Source: Micromonospora kangleipakensis
GTDB lineage: Bacteria; Actinomycetota; Actinomycetes; Mycobacteriales; Micromonosporaceae
Reading direction: 5' to 3'
Length of the DNA: 64,000 bases
Assembly (NCBI RefSeq): GCF_004217615.1
Contig: NZ_SHLD01000001.1
Coordinates: 5,022,001-5,086,000, forward strand
The translations under genes were made by a program, and so were the position numbers. The notes below the pieces were generated by a model. That model worked only from the letters and a program-made list of their open reading frames with translations, was not told the origin of the DNA and did no database searches. Positions 43,324 to 51,713 of this stretch are shown here, piece by piece (within the stretch, counting starts at the first letter, position 1; every line of letters starts with the position of its first letter).

Positions 43324-44888
43324 ATGACCGACTACGGGCACGAGCTGATCTTCGGCAGCTTCCTCACCCCGACCGCCGGCCAGCCCGAGCAGGTGGTCGC
43401 CCTCGCCAAGCTCTGCGAGCAGGTCGGCCTGGACCTCGCCACCTTCCAGGACCACCCGTACCAGCCGAACTTCCTGGACACCTGGACGCTGATGTCGTTC
43501 GTGGCGGCGGCGACCAGCCGGATCCGGCTGGCCGGCAACGTGCTGAACCTGCCGCTGCGCCAACCGGTGGTGCTGGCCCGCAGCGTGGCCAGCCTGGACC
43601 TGCTCAGCGGTGGCCGGGTCGAGCTGGGCCTCGGGGCCGGCGCGTTCTGGGAGGCGATCGAGGCCGTCGGCGGACGCCGGCTCACGCCCGGCCAGGCGGT
43701 GGAGGCGCTGGACGAGGCGATCCGGGTCATCCGGGAGATCTGGGCCGACGACCGGCGGGGCATCGTCCGCGTCGACGGGGAGCACTACCGGGTGGTCGGC
43801 GCGAAGCGCGGGCCCGCACCGGCGCACGAGGTGGGAATCTGGGTCGGCGCGTACAAGCCGCGGATGCTGCGGCTGGTCGGGCGGGCGGCGGACGGCTGGC
43901 TGCCGTCGCTGGCGTACCTGCCCAAGGGGCCGGCGGAGCTGGCCGAGCTCAACGCGCTGGTCGACGAGGGCGCCGAGGCGGCCGGGCGGGATCCCCGGTC
44001 GGTACGGCGGCTGCTCAACCTGTCGGGCCGGTTCACCCGGTCCCGCTCGGACTTCCTCGTCGGGCCGCCGGAGCAGTGGGTGGAGGAGCTGGCCGGGCTC
44101 GCCCTCGACCACGGCACGTCCGGGTTCATCCTCGGCGCCGACGACCCCACCGCGATCCAGCTCTTCGCCCAGGAGGTCGCGCCCGCGGTCCGCGAGCTGG
44201 TCGCCGCCGAACGCGCCGAGCCCGGCAGCCGGGCGCGGGCCGTCGAGGAGCAGCGGGAGGCGGTCGAGGCCGGCGGTGCCACCACCCTCGCCGTCACCGC
44301 CACCCCCGATCCGGGGGTACGGCTCAGGAACCGCCGCCTGTGGGACGAGTCGACCCGCCCGGAGGCGCCGCCCGCGCCGGCCGGGCACGTCTACACGCCG
44401 CACGCCCAGGCCGTCGGGGCGCACCTGGTCGACGTGCACGACCACCTGCGTCAGGAGCTCGGCCAGGTACGCGACCTGCTCCAGCAGGCCGGGGCGCCGT
44501 CTCCCCCGGCGACGCCCGGGCGGTGCTCAACGAGATGACCATGCGGCAGAACAACTGGACGCTGGGGGCGTACTGCGCCGCGTACTGCACGGCGGTGACC
44601 CAGCACCACGGGCTGGAGGACAACTCGATCTTCCCGCACCTGCGGCGCGCGGACGCCGGGCTGGCCCCGGTGCTGGACCGCCTCGAGGAGGAGCACGTGG
44701 TGATCCACGAGGTGGTGGAGAGCGTGGACCGGGCCCTGGTGAACCTGATCCGGCAGCCGGGCGACTTCACCGAACTGCAGGAGGCGGTGGATGTGCTCAC
44801 CGACACGCTGCTGTCGCACCTGTCGTACGAGGAGCGGGTCATCGTCGAGCCCCTCGCCCGGTACGGCTTCTACGCCGGGCAGGTCTGA
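43324..44888 (+). pseudogene. LLM flavin-dependent oxidoreductase-hemerythrin fusion, single-base frameshift
   Basis: ATG 43324 (GGAG upstream) opens a luciferase-like monooxygenase: FGSFLTPTA, FQDHPYQPNFLDTW, IRLAGNVLNLPLR, LLSGGRVELGLGAGAFWE and VGIWVGAYKPRML. A linker and the first hemerythrin helix (HLVDVHDHLRQELGQVRDLLQQ) follow. Then the frame runs into TGA at 44535. The rest of the hemerythrin domain continues in the next frame to 44888, with TQHHGLEDNSIFPHL and EEEHVVIHEVVESV supplying His/Glu iron ligands. One missing base at about 44485-44500, in a GGGGCGCC run, accounts for it. Restored length is about 521 aa. The fusion suggests flavin chemistry coupled to O2 or NO sensing. Sequencing error is as likely as true decay. 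Confidence 0.82.
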
Positions 44889-44932
44889 ACCCATTCCCGG
44901 TCGCCGCCAGGTCCGGCGTGAGATAGCTGACT

Positions 44933-44968
44933 TTGGTTCTCCTAAGCCAGGTGGCTAGAGTGGTCGGC
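44933..44968 (+). promoter_or_regulatory. Leaderless promoter and candidate HxlR operator
   Basis: TTGGTT (44933-44938), a 17-bp spacer and TAGAGT (44956-44961) form a good promoter, with the ATG seven bases after the -10. A dyad TGGTTCTCCTAAGCCA sits in the -35/spacer region and could be an autoregulatory operator. Confidence 0.55.
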
Positions 44969-45445
44969 ATGACGGACTTCCTCGCGCAGCGCGACGCCTG
45001 GCTGACCACCAACTGCTCGATCGCCCGCGCGGTCGAGGTGGTCGGGAACAGGTCCACCCTGCTGCTGCTGCGCGAGGCGTCGTTCGGCACCCGCCGCTTC
45101 GACGACTTCGCCCGGCGGGTCGGCGTCAGCGAGCCGGTCGCCGCCGCCCGGCTGAAGCAGCTCGTCGCCGACGGCCTGCTCGAACGGCGGCCCTACCGGC
45201 AGCCGGGGCAACGCACCAGGGACGAGTACGTCCTGACCCGCAAGGGACAGGAGCTGCTGCCGGTGCTCACCGCCCTGCGGCAGTGGGGGGACGCCTGGGC
45301 CGCCGACGAGGCGGGCCCGTCCGTCCGGGTCGAGCACCACGACTGCGGCGCCGCCGTCCACGCGCGGCTGCGCTGCGACGCCGGGCACGACGTGCCGCCC
45401 GGCGAGATCGACGTACGCCCGGGGCCGGGGCTGCTGCGCGCGTGA
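44969..45445 (+). CDS. HxlR-family winged-helix regulator
   Basis: A 158-aa HxlR protein. CSIARAVEVVGNRSTLLLLREASFGTRRFDDFARRVGVSEPVAAARLKQLVADGLLERRPY is the diagnostic winged-helix core, preceded by the N-terminal dimerisation segment. The C-terminal extension ends with a Cys/His-containing tail (HHDCGAAVHARLRCDAGHDV) that might bind metal or sense thiols. ATG 44969 follows a leaderless-type promoter. The SDR gene starts 46 bp downstream in the same direction, so the pair is probably one unit, as is common for HxlR regulators of electrophile- or quinone-inducible reductases. Confidence 0.9.
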   Translation: MTDFLAQRDAWLTTNCSIARAVEVVGNRSTLLLLREASFGTRRFDDFARRVGVSEPVAAARLKQLVADGLLERRPYRQPGQRTRDEYVLTRKGQELLPVLTALRQWGDAWAADEAGPSVRVEHHDCGAAVHARLRCDAGHDVPPGEIDVRPGPGLLRA

Positions 45446-45491
45446 CCGGGCGAGAAGTCGACACACCCTTCGAGCAACTCAGGAGCAGGAC

Positions 45492-46190
45492 ATGAAGATC
45501 GCTGGACGCACGGCGCTGGTCACCGGGGCCAACCGCGGATTCGGCCGCCACCTGGCCGCCGAGCTGGTGGCGCGGGGCGCCACCGTCTACGCCGGTGCCC
45601 GCAACCCCGACAGCGTCGACCTGCCGGGCGTCACGCCGGTCAGGCTGGACATCACCGACCCGGGCTCCGTGGCCGCGGCCGCCGAGCTCGCCGGCGACGT
45701 GACCCTGCTGATCAACAACGCCGGCGTGAGCACCGGAGCCGACCTGCTCGACGCCGACCTGGACGCGGTCCGGCTGGAGATGGAGACCCACTACTTCGGC
45801 ACGCTGTCAGTCGTGCGCGCCTTCGCGCCGACGATCGCGGCCAACGGCGGCGGAACGATCCTGAACATCCTGTCCGCGCTCTCCTGGATCAGTTTCCCGC
45901 AGACCGGGGCGTACAGCGCCGCGAAGTCCGCCGAATGGGCGATGACCAACGCCCTGCGGACGCGGCTCGCCGACCGGGGTGTCCGCGTCGCCGGCCTGCA
46001 CGTGGGATACATGGACACCGACATGACCGCCGGGGTGTCCGCGCCGAAGTCCGATCCGGCGGACATCGCCCGGATCGCCGTCGACGGCATCGAGGCCGAC
46101 CGGTACGAGATCGTCGCCGACGAGACCTCCCGGCGCGTCCTCGCCGGCCTGTCCGGCGGGGTCGCCGCGCTCTACCCCGACCTGCCCTGA
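45492..46190 (+). CDS. SDR-family oxidoreductase
   Basis: A 232-aa short-chain dehydrogenase. It has the cofactor motif TGANRGFGR, LLINNAGVSTG, the catalytic Ser in NILSALSW, and YSAAK as the Tyr/Lys pair. VYAGARNPDSV at the second strand, with an Arg shortly after, suggests NADP(H) preference. An AGGAG precedes the ATG. It lies just downstream of the HxlR regulator and is its most likely target. The substrate is unknown. Length and motifs are complete. A terminator hairpin follows. Confidence 0.88.
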   Translation: MKIAGRTALVTGANRGFGRHLAAELVARGATVYAGARNPDSVDLPGVTPVRLDITDPGSVAAAAELAGDVTLLINNAGVSTGADLLDADLDAVRLEMETHYFGTLSVVRAFAPTIAANGGGTILNILSALSWISFPQTGAYSAAKSAEWAMTNALRTRLADRGVRVAGLHVGYMDTDMTAGVSAPKSDPADIARIAVDGIEADRYEIVADETSRRVLAGLSGGVAALYPDLP

Positions 46191-46202
46191 TCAAGCGGAG
46201 GA

Positions 46203-46238
46203 CCGCCCCGGCCTGAGACTGGGCCCGGACCGGGGCGG
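46203..46238 (+). terminator. Terminator after the HxlR-SDR pair
   Basis: A 9-bp perfect stem CCGCCCCGG/CCGGGGCGG with an 18-nt loop starts 12 nt after the SDR stop. Confidence 0.6.
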
Positions 46239-46310
46239 CCTGACGTTTCACCGACACCGTCCCGGCTCGGATCGGACCGCCGGGGCGGCGGGCAGGGGCA
46301 CAATGGCGTC

Positions 46311-46670
46311 ATGCGGCAGGGGTTCGCCCACCAGGCAGTCCTGGACATGACACCGGACGACGATGAACGCGCCCCCGGGGCGGCCATCACCACAGTCCTG
46401 TGCGGCCACTGGGAACACGAGCCGCCCTGCCCGGTCGCGGCACACCACACCCGGGCGGAGCGGGTCGGCGCCGAGGTACGGCTGCGCATCCTCTTCGCCA
46501 CCGAACCGCAGCGGGAACAGCGCGTGCGGCACGACATCGACCGGGCGTTGGCGCGCGGTGAACTGGTCGGCCCGGACGGCAGGACGACCCGGTGGCGGCT
46601 GCTCCGCAGCGGGCCGGGTGAGCCGTCGGCCGAGGAGGCGGAGCACCTCGATCGGCTGGCGCGCGGGTAG
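46311..46670 (+). CDS. Hypothetical protein, 119 aa
   Basis: A small soluble protein with a Cys/His-containing N-terminal half (VLCGHWEHEPPCPVAAHHT), which could bind a metal, and an Arg-rich C-terminal half resembling compact alpha/beta actinobacterial hypotheticals (VRLRILFATEPQREQRVRHDIDRALA). No named family was recognised. The ATG at 46311 lacks a Shine-Dalgarno but has CACAAT six bases upstream, consistent with a leaderless transcript. A second ATG at 46350 is possible. The gene converges on htpG. Confidence 0.6.
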   Translation: MRQGFAHQAVLDMTPDDDERAPGAAITTVLCGHWEHEPPCPVAAHHTRAERVGAEVRLRILFATEPQREQRVRHDIDRALARGELVGPDGRTTRWRLLRSGPGEPSAEEAEHLDRLARG

Positions 46671-46739
46671 CCGACCCGCCGGCCGTGGCGTGCGCGCCGC
46701 GGCCGGCGGGATCGGCACCCGCAGGGCGAGTCGCCTGCC

Positions 46740-48632
46740 CTACAGGGTGCGGGCGAGCCGGTCGGCGAGGATCCGGGTGAACCGGGCCGGGTCGGCCAGC
46801 TCCCCGCCCTCGGCGAGCAGCGCCATGCCGTACAGCAGCTCAGCGGTCGCGGTCAGGGCCTCGGTCTCGGCGCCCTGCTCGTGGGCCTTGCGCAGCCCGG
46901 CGACGAGCGGGTGGCCCGGGTTGAGTTCGAGGATCCGCTTGACCCGCGGCACCTCCTGCCCCATCGCCCGGTACATCTTCTCCAGCGTCGGGGTCATGTC
47001 GTGCGCGTCGCCGACCACGCAGGCCGGTGAGGTGGTCAGCCGGGAGGAGAGCCGGACCTCCTTGACGCTGTCGGCGAGCGCGCCGGTCAGCCAGCTCAGC
47101 AGCTCGGCGAAGTCCTTCCGCTCCGCCTCGGCCTTCGCCTTCTCCTCGTCGGTCTCCAGGTCGACCTGGCCCTTGGCGACCGAGCGCAGGGCCTTGCCGT
47201 CGTACTGGCCGACCCGCTCGACCCAGACCTCGTCGACGGGGTCGGTGAGGATCAGCACCTCGTAGCCCTTGGCGCGGAACGCCTCCAGGTGCGGCGAGTT
47301 CTCGATGGTGCCGCGGGACTCGCCGGTGGCGAGGTAGATCTCCGACTGGCCGTCCTTCATCCGCGCCTCGTAGTCGCGCAGGGTGGTCAGCTCGGCCGGA
47401 TCGTGGGTGGAGGCGACCCGCACCAGGTCCAGCAGCGCGTCGGTGTTGTCGGCGTCCTCCAGCAGCCCTTCCTTGACCACCGCGCCGAACTCGGTCCAGA
47501 AGGTGCGGTAGGACTCGGCCGACATCTCCTTGAGCGTGGCGAGGACCTTCCTGACCAGGCGCCGGCGCACGGCGCGGATCTGCCGGTCCTGCTGGAGGAT
47601 CTCCCGGGAGATGTTCAGCGACAGGTCGTGGGCGTCCACGACGCCCTTGACGAAGCGCAGGTAGTTCGGCATGAGCGCGTCGCAGTCGTCCATGATGAAG
47701 ACGCGCTTGACGTAGAGCTGCACGCCCCGGCGGCCCTGCGGGGAGAAGAGGTCCAGCGGGGCGTGCGAGGGCAGGAAGAGCAGCGCCTCGTACTCGAAGG
47801 TGCCCTCGCCGCGCATGTGGATGGTCTCCAGCGGGTCGGCCCAGTCGTGGCTGACGTGCTTGTAGAACTCCTTGTACTCGGCCTCGTCGACCTCGTCCCG
47901 GGAGCGGGCCCAGAGCGCCTTCATCGAATTGAGGGTCTGCGTCTCGCGGGTGGTCGCGCCGTCCTCGCCGGGGCGCTCGGCGGTCATCCGGATCGGCCAG
48001 GCGATGAAGTCGGAGTACCGCTTGACGATCTCCCGGACCGTCCACTCGGCGGTGTAGTCGTGCAGGTTGTCCTCGGTGTCGACCGGCTTCAGGTGCAGGG
48101 TGACCGAGGTGCCCTGCGGGGCCTCGTCGACCGCCTCGACCGAGTAGGTGCCCTCGCCGGTGGACTCCCACCGGGTGCCGCCGCTCTGCCCGGCCCGCCG
48201 GGTCAGCAGGGTGACCTTGTCGGCGACCATGAAGGTGGCGTAGAAGCCCACACCGAACTGGCCGATCAGCTCCTGCGTGGCGCCGGCGTCCTTCGACTCG
48301 CGCAGCTTGCGCAGCAGCTCGGCGGTGCCGGACTTGGCGATCGTGCCGATCAGCCGGACCACCTCGTCGCGGGACATGCCGATGCCGTTGTCCCGCACGG
48401 TGAGCGTACGGACCTCCTTGTCGACCTCGATCTCGATGTGCAGGTCGTCGGTTTCGACCTCGAGATCCTTGTCGACCAGCGACTCCAGCCGGAGCTTGTC
48501 CAAGGCGTCCGACGCGTTCGAGATGAGTTCGCGCAGGAAGACGTCCTTGTTCGAGTAGATCGAGTGGACCATCAGCTGGAGCAGCTGACGGGCCTCGGCC
48601 TGGAACTCCAACGTCTCGACCCGGTCGCTCAC
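46740..48632 (-). CDS. htpG: Molecular chaperone HtpG (Hsp90)
   Basis: A 630-aa Hsp90 family protein. The N-terminal GHKL ATPase has the ELISNASDALDKLR motif (catalytic Glu and Asn), RDNGIGMSRDEV, IGQFGVGFYATFMVADKV and GTSVTLHLK. The middle domain has VYVKRVFIMDDC-like text (LYVKRVFIMDDCDALMPNYLRFVKGVVD) and LNISREILQQ. The C-terminal dimerisation domain is shortened but present. It is a cytosolic ATP-dependent chaperone. The start is GTG 48632 with AAGGGA upstream, rather than upstream in-frame codons that precede no domain. It is divergent from the GntR regulator, leaving 135 bp between starts. No HspR box was recognised. Confidence 0.97.
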   Translation of the reverse strand: MSDRVETLEFQAEARQLLQLMVHSIYSNKDVFLRELISNASDALDKLRLESLVDKDLEVETDDLHIEIEVDKEVRTLTVRDNGIGMSRDEVVRLIGTIAKSGTAELLRKLRESKDAGATQELIGQFGVGFYATFMVADKVTLLTRRAGQSGGTRWESTGEGTYSVEAVDEAPQGTSVTLHLKPVDTEDNLHDYTAEWTVREIVKRYSDFIAWPIRMTAERPGEDGATTRETQTLNSMKALWARSRDEVDEAEYKEFYKHVSHDWADPLETIHMRGEGTFEYEALLFLPSHAPLDLFSPQGRRGVQLYVKRVFIMDDCDALMPNYLRFVKGVVDAHDLSLNISREILQQDRQIRAVRRRLVRKVLATLKEMSAESYRTFWTEFGAVVKEGLLEDADNTDALLDLVRVASTHDPAELTTLRDYEARMKDGQSEIYLATGESRGTIENSPHLEAFRAKGYEVLILTDPVDEVWVERVGQYDGKALRSVAKGQVDLETDEEKAKAEAERKDFAELLSWLTGALADSVKEVRLSSRLTTSPACVVGDAHDMTPTLEKMYRAMGQEVPRVKRILELNPGHPLVAGLRKAHEQGAETEALTATAELLYGMALLAEGGELADPARFTRILADRLARTL

Positions 48633-48717
48633 ACCGACTCCCTTCGCTCGTGGGGGCTTCCGGCGAAAGGATACGAGCCGTGCCGGCGCGGGCAGCGGAG
48701 GGTGGCAATCGGCGGAT

Positions 48718-48730
48718 CTGGTCCAACCAG
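48718..48730 (+). promoter_or_regulatory. FadR/GntR-type operator
   Basis: CTGGTCCAACCAG is a dyad with TGGT-N3-ACCA, the consensus of FadR-subfamily GntR operators. It lies 38 nt before the gntR start and is probably autoregulatory. Confidence 0.6.
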
Positions 48731-48767
48731 TTGACGGGTTGATGTGTCGCGGGCCACACTGCTGCCC

Positions 48768-49493
48768 ATGGCCTTCGCCCCCGTCCCGCGCGCCTCCGTC
48801 TCCGACCACGTCTTCGGTCAGCTCCGCGACGCCATCGTCAGCGGTCGCTACCGGCCGGAGGAGACGCTGCCCGGCGAGCGGGAACTGGCCGCCGCGTTCG
48901 AGGTCAACCGGCACGCCGTCCGGGAGGCGCTGCGCCGGCTCCAACAGCTCGGGCTGGTCCGGGTCAGCCAGGGCGGCGCGACCCGGGTGCTGGACTGGCG
49001 GGTGCACGCCGGGCTCGACCTGGCGCTGTCGCTGACCCAGTCCGGCGACGTACTCCCGGTGGAGACGCTGGTCCGCGACATGCTGGAGATGCGGGCCTGC
49101 GTCGGGACCGACGCGGCCCGGCTCTGCGCCGAGCGCGGCGACCCGGCGGCCACGGCCGCGGTGGTCCGGGCCGTTGAGGAGTACGCGGCGCTCGCGCCCG
49201 ACCTGCCGCGGATGGCCGAGGCGAACATCGCCATGTGGCGGCTGATCGTCAGCGGCTCCGGCAACACCGCCTACCTGCTGGCCTTCAACAGCCTGGTGGC
49301 CGGCACGCTCGCCGTGGGCGACGTCCCGCCCGACGGCCGGGCCGCCGAACTGCTCGACATCGCCGGACACCGCCGGCTCGCCGCGGCCATCGCCGCCGGC
49401 CAGGGCACGGCCGCCGCCCGGCACGCCCGGTCCCTGCTGACCGCCCCGGTCACCACCCCCACCACCCCGTCCGGAAGGGAAGCCCGAGCTTGA
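48768..49493 (+). CDS. FadR-subfamily GntR transcriptional regulator
   Basis: A 241-aa protein. The N-terminal winged helix reads VSDHVFGQLRDAIVSGRYRPEETLPGERELAAAFEVNRHAVREALRRLQQLGLVRV, the GntR signature, followed by an all-helical FCD-like effector domain (LVRDMLEMRACVGTDAARLCAERG). The start is ATG 48768, after an operator-like TGGTCCAACCA. The reading frame ends in a TGA that belongs to the right-end sequence of the TnpB element, so the last residues may not be original. Without the element, the gene would lie directly ahead of the AGMO-like and lysoplasmalogenase-like genes, which it probably controlled. Confidence 0.88.
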   Translation: MAFAPVPRASVSDHVFGQLRDAIVSGRYRPEETLPGERELAAAFEVNRHAVREALRRLQQLGLVRVSQGGATRVLDWRVHAGLDLALSLTQSGDVLPVETLVRDMLEMRACVGTDAARLCAERGDPAATAAVVRAVEEYAALAPDLPRMAEANIAMWRLIVSGSGNTAYLLAFNSLVAGTLAVGDVPPDGRAAELLDIAGHRRLAAAIAAGQGTAAARHARSLLTAPVTTPTTPSGREARA

Positions 49494-49720
49494 CATCTTC
49501 CCGGCGCTAATAGACCGGGATTCCCACGGTCGCCCGTGGGCCTTCCTGCTTCGTCACCGACCGCCTCGTCCGGGAGGTCTCCCGTTGAGGTCTTACATCA
49601 GCTCCACAGGCCGACACCGCCAGCCCGGCGGCCAGAATGTTCCGCGCGGCGTTCACGTCGCGGTCGTGAGTGGCGCCGCAGGCGCATGTCCAGGTGCGGA
49701 CGTGCAACGGCATCGCGTCT
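49489..49720 (-). ncRNA. Predicted omega RNA (reRNA) at the tnpB 3' end
   Basis: TnpB elements encode their guide RNA from the 3' part of tnpB to the right end, with the guide copied from the flank. Here the scaffold would include the hairpin CCCACG/CGTGGG (49523-49540) and the imperfect CCCGG hairpin (49500-49519). The guide would be read into the last codons of gntR. This is an inference from element structure; the 5' edge is a guess. Confidence 0.4.
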
Positions 49721-50730
49721 CGCACAGTTCCGCAGGTCGAGCACAGTTTGGAGGAGGGGAACCAACGGTCGACCGTGATCACCGTGCGGCCGTACCACTG
49801 GGCCTTGTATTCCAGCAAGCTGCGGAACTCGCGCCACGCCGCGTCGCTGATGGCGCGGGCGAGTGTGTGGTTTTTCAGCAGGTTCTGAACGGTGAGGTCC
49901 TCGATCACGATCGTTTGGTTTTCACGAACGAGCCGAGTAGTGATCTTGTGCAGGTGGTCGCGTCGCCGGTCGGCGATGCGAGCGTGAACCTTGGCGACCT
50001 TGCGGCGGGCCCTGTCCCGGTTCGCCGAGTCCTTGGCCTTTCGCGACAGCTCCCGCTGGGCGCGGGCGAGCCGGGCCCGGTCACGCCGCTCATGCCGCTC
50101 ATGCCGAGGGTTGGCGATCTTCTCCCCGGTCGACAGGGTCAGCAGATGGTCAAGCCCGGCGTCTATCCCGACCGCCCGATCGGTGGTGGGGAGCAGCCGC
50201 ACGGTCGGGTCCTCGCACAGCAGGGACACGAACCAGCGCCCAGCCGCATCCTGAGAGACGGTAACCGTCGACGGCTTCGCGTCCTTGGGAAGAGGGCGGG
50301 ACCACACGATGTGCAGCGGCTCCGCCATCTTAGCCAGCGTCAGCTCACCGTCACGGAAACGGAAGGCGCTGGTGGTGTACTCCGCCGACCTCCGCGCACT
50401 TTTCCGGGACTTGAAATGCGGGTATCTCGCGCGTTTGGCGAAGAAGTTGGTGAAGGCCGTCTGAAGGTGCCGCAGGGCCTGCTGAAGCGGAACCGAGGAC
50501 ACGTCGTTGAGGTAGGCCAGCTCCTCAGTCTTTTTCCAGGCGGTCAGCATCGCCGACGTGGCGTTGTAGCTGACGCGCTCCTGCCGAAGCGACCACGCCT
50601 CGGCACGCGCCGCCAGCGCGAGGTTGTAAACCTTCCGCACGCAGCCGAACGTGCGCGACAGCTCGGCCGCCTGCGCCTCCGTCGGATAGAAGCGGTACTT
50701 GAACGCCCGCTTCGTATGCGTGGTCTTCAT
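49507..50730 (-). CDS. tnpB: RNA-guided endonuclease TnpB
   Basis: A 407-aa TnpB with the N-terminal HTH_OrfB segment (AFKYRFYPTEAQAAELSRTFGCVRKVYNLAL). The split RuvC nuclease is complete: GIDAGLDHLLTLS (Asp), IVIEDLTVQNLL (Glu) and HDRDVNAARNIL (Asp). A zinc finger has CSTCG and CACG cysteine pairs. All catalytic residues are intact, so RNA-guided dsDNA cleavage is plausible. ATG 50730 is chosen over the upstream in-frame start as the family begins MKTT-like just before the HTH. The stop lies within the right-end hairpin, as is normal for these elements. Confidence 0.93.
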   Translation of the reverse strand: MKTTHTKRAFKYRFYPTEAQAAELSRTFGCVRKVYNLALAARAEAWSLRQERVSYNATSAMLTAWKKTEELAYLNDVSSVPLQQALRHLQTAFTNFFAKRARYPHFKSRKSARRSAEYTTSAFRFRDGELTLAKMAEPLHIVWSRPLPKDAKPSTVTVSQDAAGRWFVSLLCEDPTVRLLPTTDRAVGIDAGLDHLLTLSTGEKIANPRHERHERRDRARLARAQRELSRKAKDSANRDRARRKVAKVHARIADRRRDHLHKITTRLVRENQTIVIEDLTVQNLLKNHTLARAISDAAWREFRSLLEYKAQWYGRTVITVDRWFPSSKLCSTCGTVRDAMPLHVRTWTCACGATHDRDVNAARNILAAGLAVSACGADVRPQRETSRTRRSVTKQEGPRATVGIPVY

Positions 50731-50885
50731 GGCTCTCGAACTATCGCAATTCGATGTGACAACCTGCCGGCTCTCGTGAAGGGCCACCGGTCCGCCTTGC
50801 CGGCGCACCGGCTTTCACTGCCCTGGTCCGCAGGGGTCCGATTCCTCCCCGCCCTAAAGGACGGGGCCCCCTCGAAGGAGTTCAG

Positions 50886-51713
50886 ATGATTCCCGCCGTG
50901 CTCTACGCCGTCCCGGCGTTCCTGCTGCTCATCATCGTCGAGGCCCTCTCCTACCGGTTCGCGCCGGACGACGACGAACGCGGCTACGAGCTGCGCGACA
51001 CCAGCACCAGCCTCTCCATGGGCCTCGGCAGCCAGGTGATCGGCTTCCCGTGGAAGCTGGCCACCGTCGGGCTCTACGCCGGGCTCTGGACGCTCGCCCC
51101 CGTCCACCTCTCCCCCGGCAACTGGTGGACCTGGGTGCTGCTCTTCTTCGCCGACGACCTGGCCTACTACTGGTTCCACCGGCTGCACCACGAGGTACGA
51201 CTGCTCTGGGCGAGCCACGTCGTGCACCACTCCAGCGTCTTCTACAACCTCTCCACCGCGCTGCGGCAGAGTTGGACGCCGATGACCTCGCTGCCGTTCT
51301 GGCTGGCCCTCGCCCTGCTCGGCATCCCGCCGTGGATGATCTTCCTCCAGCAGTCGATCAGCCTGCTCTACCAGTTCTTCCTGCACACCGAGCGGGTCAA
51401 CGTGCTGCCCCGGCCGATCGAGTGGGTCTTCAACACCCCGTCGCACCACCGGGTCCACCACGGCTCCAACGCCGAATACCTGGACCGCAACTACGGCGGC
51501 ATCCTGATCGTCTGGGACCGGCTCTTCGGCAGCTTCGAGCCGGAACGGGCCGCGGTCCGGTACGGGCTGACCAAGAACATCACGACCTACAACCCGCTGC
51601 GGGTGGCCACCCACGAGTACACGGCGATCTGGGCCGATGCCCGGGCAGCCAGCTCGTGGCGGCACCGCCTCGGCTACGTGTTCGGCCGGCCCGGCTGGCA
51701 GCCGGCCCGGTGA
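50886..51713 (+). CDS. Alkylglycerol monooxygenase-like membrane di-iron hydroxylase
   Basis: A 275-aa fatty-acid-hydroxylase-superfamily protein with about five membrane segments and the eight-histidine di-iron motifs HRLHHE, HVVHHSS and HHRVHHG. The surroundings, VVHHSSVFYNLSTALRQS and FNTPSHHRVHHGSNAEYLDRNYGGILIVWDRLFGSFEPE, are close to eukaryotic AGMO/TMEM195 rather than to sterol desaturases. The family cleaves the ether bond of alkylglycerols. AAGGAG lies seven bases before the ATG, just beyond the TnpB element. Its stop overlaps the next gene start (GTGA), and that gene encodes a lysoplasmalogenase-like protein, which supports an ether-lipid role. Confidence 0.85.
   Translation: MIPAVLYAVPAFLLLIIVEALSYRFAPDDDERGYELRDTSTSLSMGLGSQVIGFPWKLATVGLYAGLWTLAPVHLSPGNWWTWVLLFFADDLAYYWFHRLHHEVRLLWASHVVHHSSVFYNLSTALRQSWTPMTSLPFWLALALLGIPPWMIFLQQSISLLYQFFLHTERVNVLPRPIEWVFNTPSHHRVHHGSNAEYLDRNYGGILIVWDRLFGSFEPERAAVRYGLTKNITTYNPLRVATHEYTAIWADARAASSWRHRLGYVFGRPGWQPAR

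Larger units (their letters stand above)
49489..50870 (-). mobile_element. TnpB-only IS200/IS605-group element (IS1341-like)
   Basis: An approximately 1.38-kb element with only tnpB and no TnpA transposase. The 3' side shows CTTGACATC at 49489 and subterminal hairpins at 49500-49519 and 49523-49540. The 5' side has a hairpin at 50847-50866 of the CCCGTCCTTTAGGGCGGG type. There is no target-site duplication or terminal inverted repeat, as expected for this group. It lies between gntR and the AGMO-like gene, all of whose translation signals survive. The exact ends are uncertain. It would need TnpA in trans to move. Confidence 0.75.
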
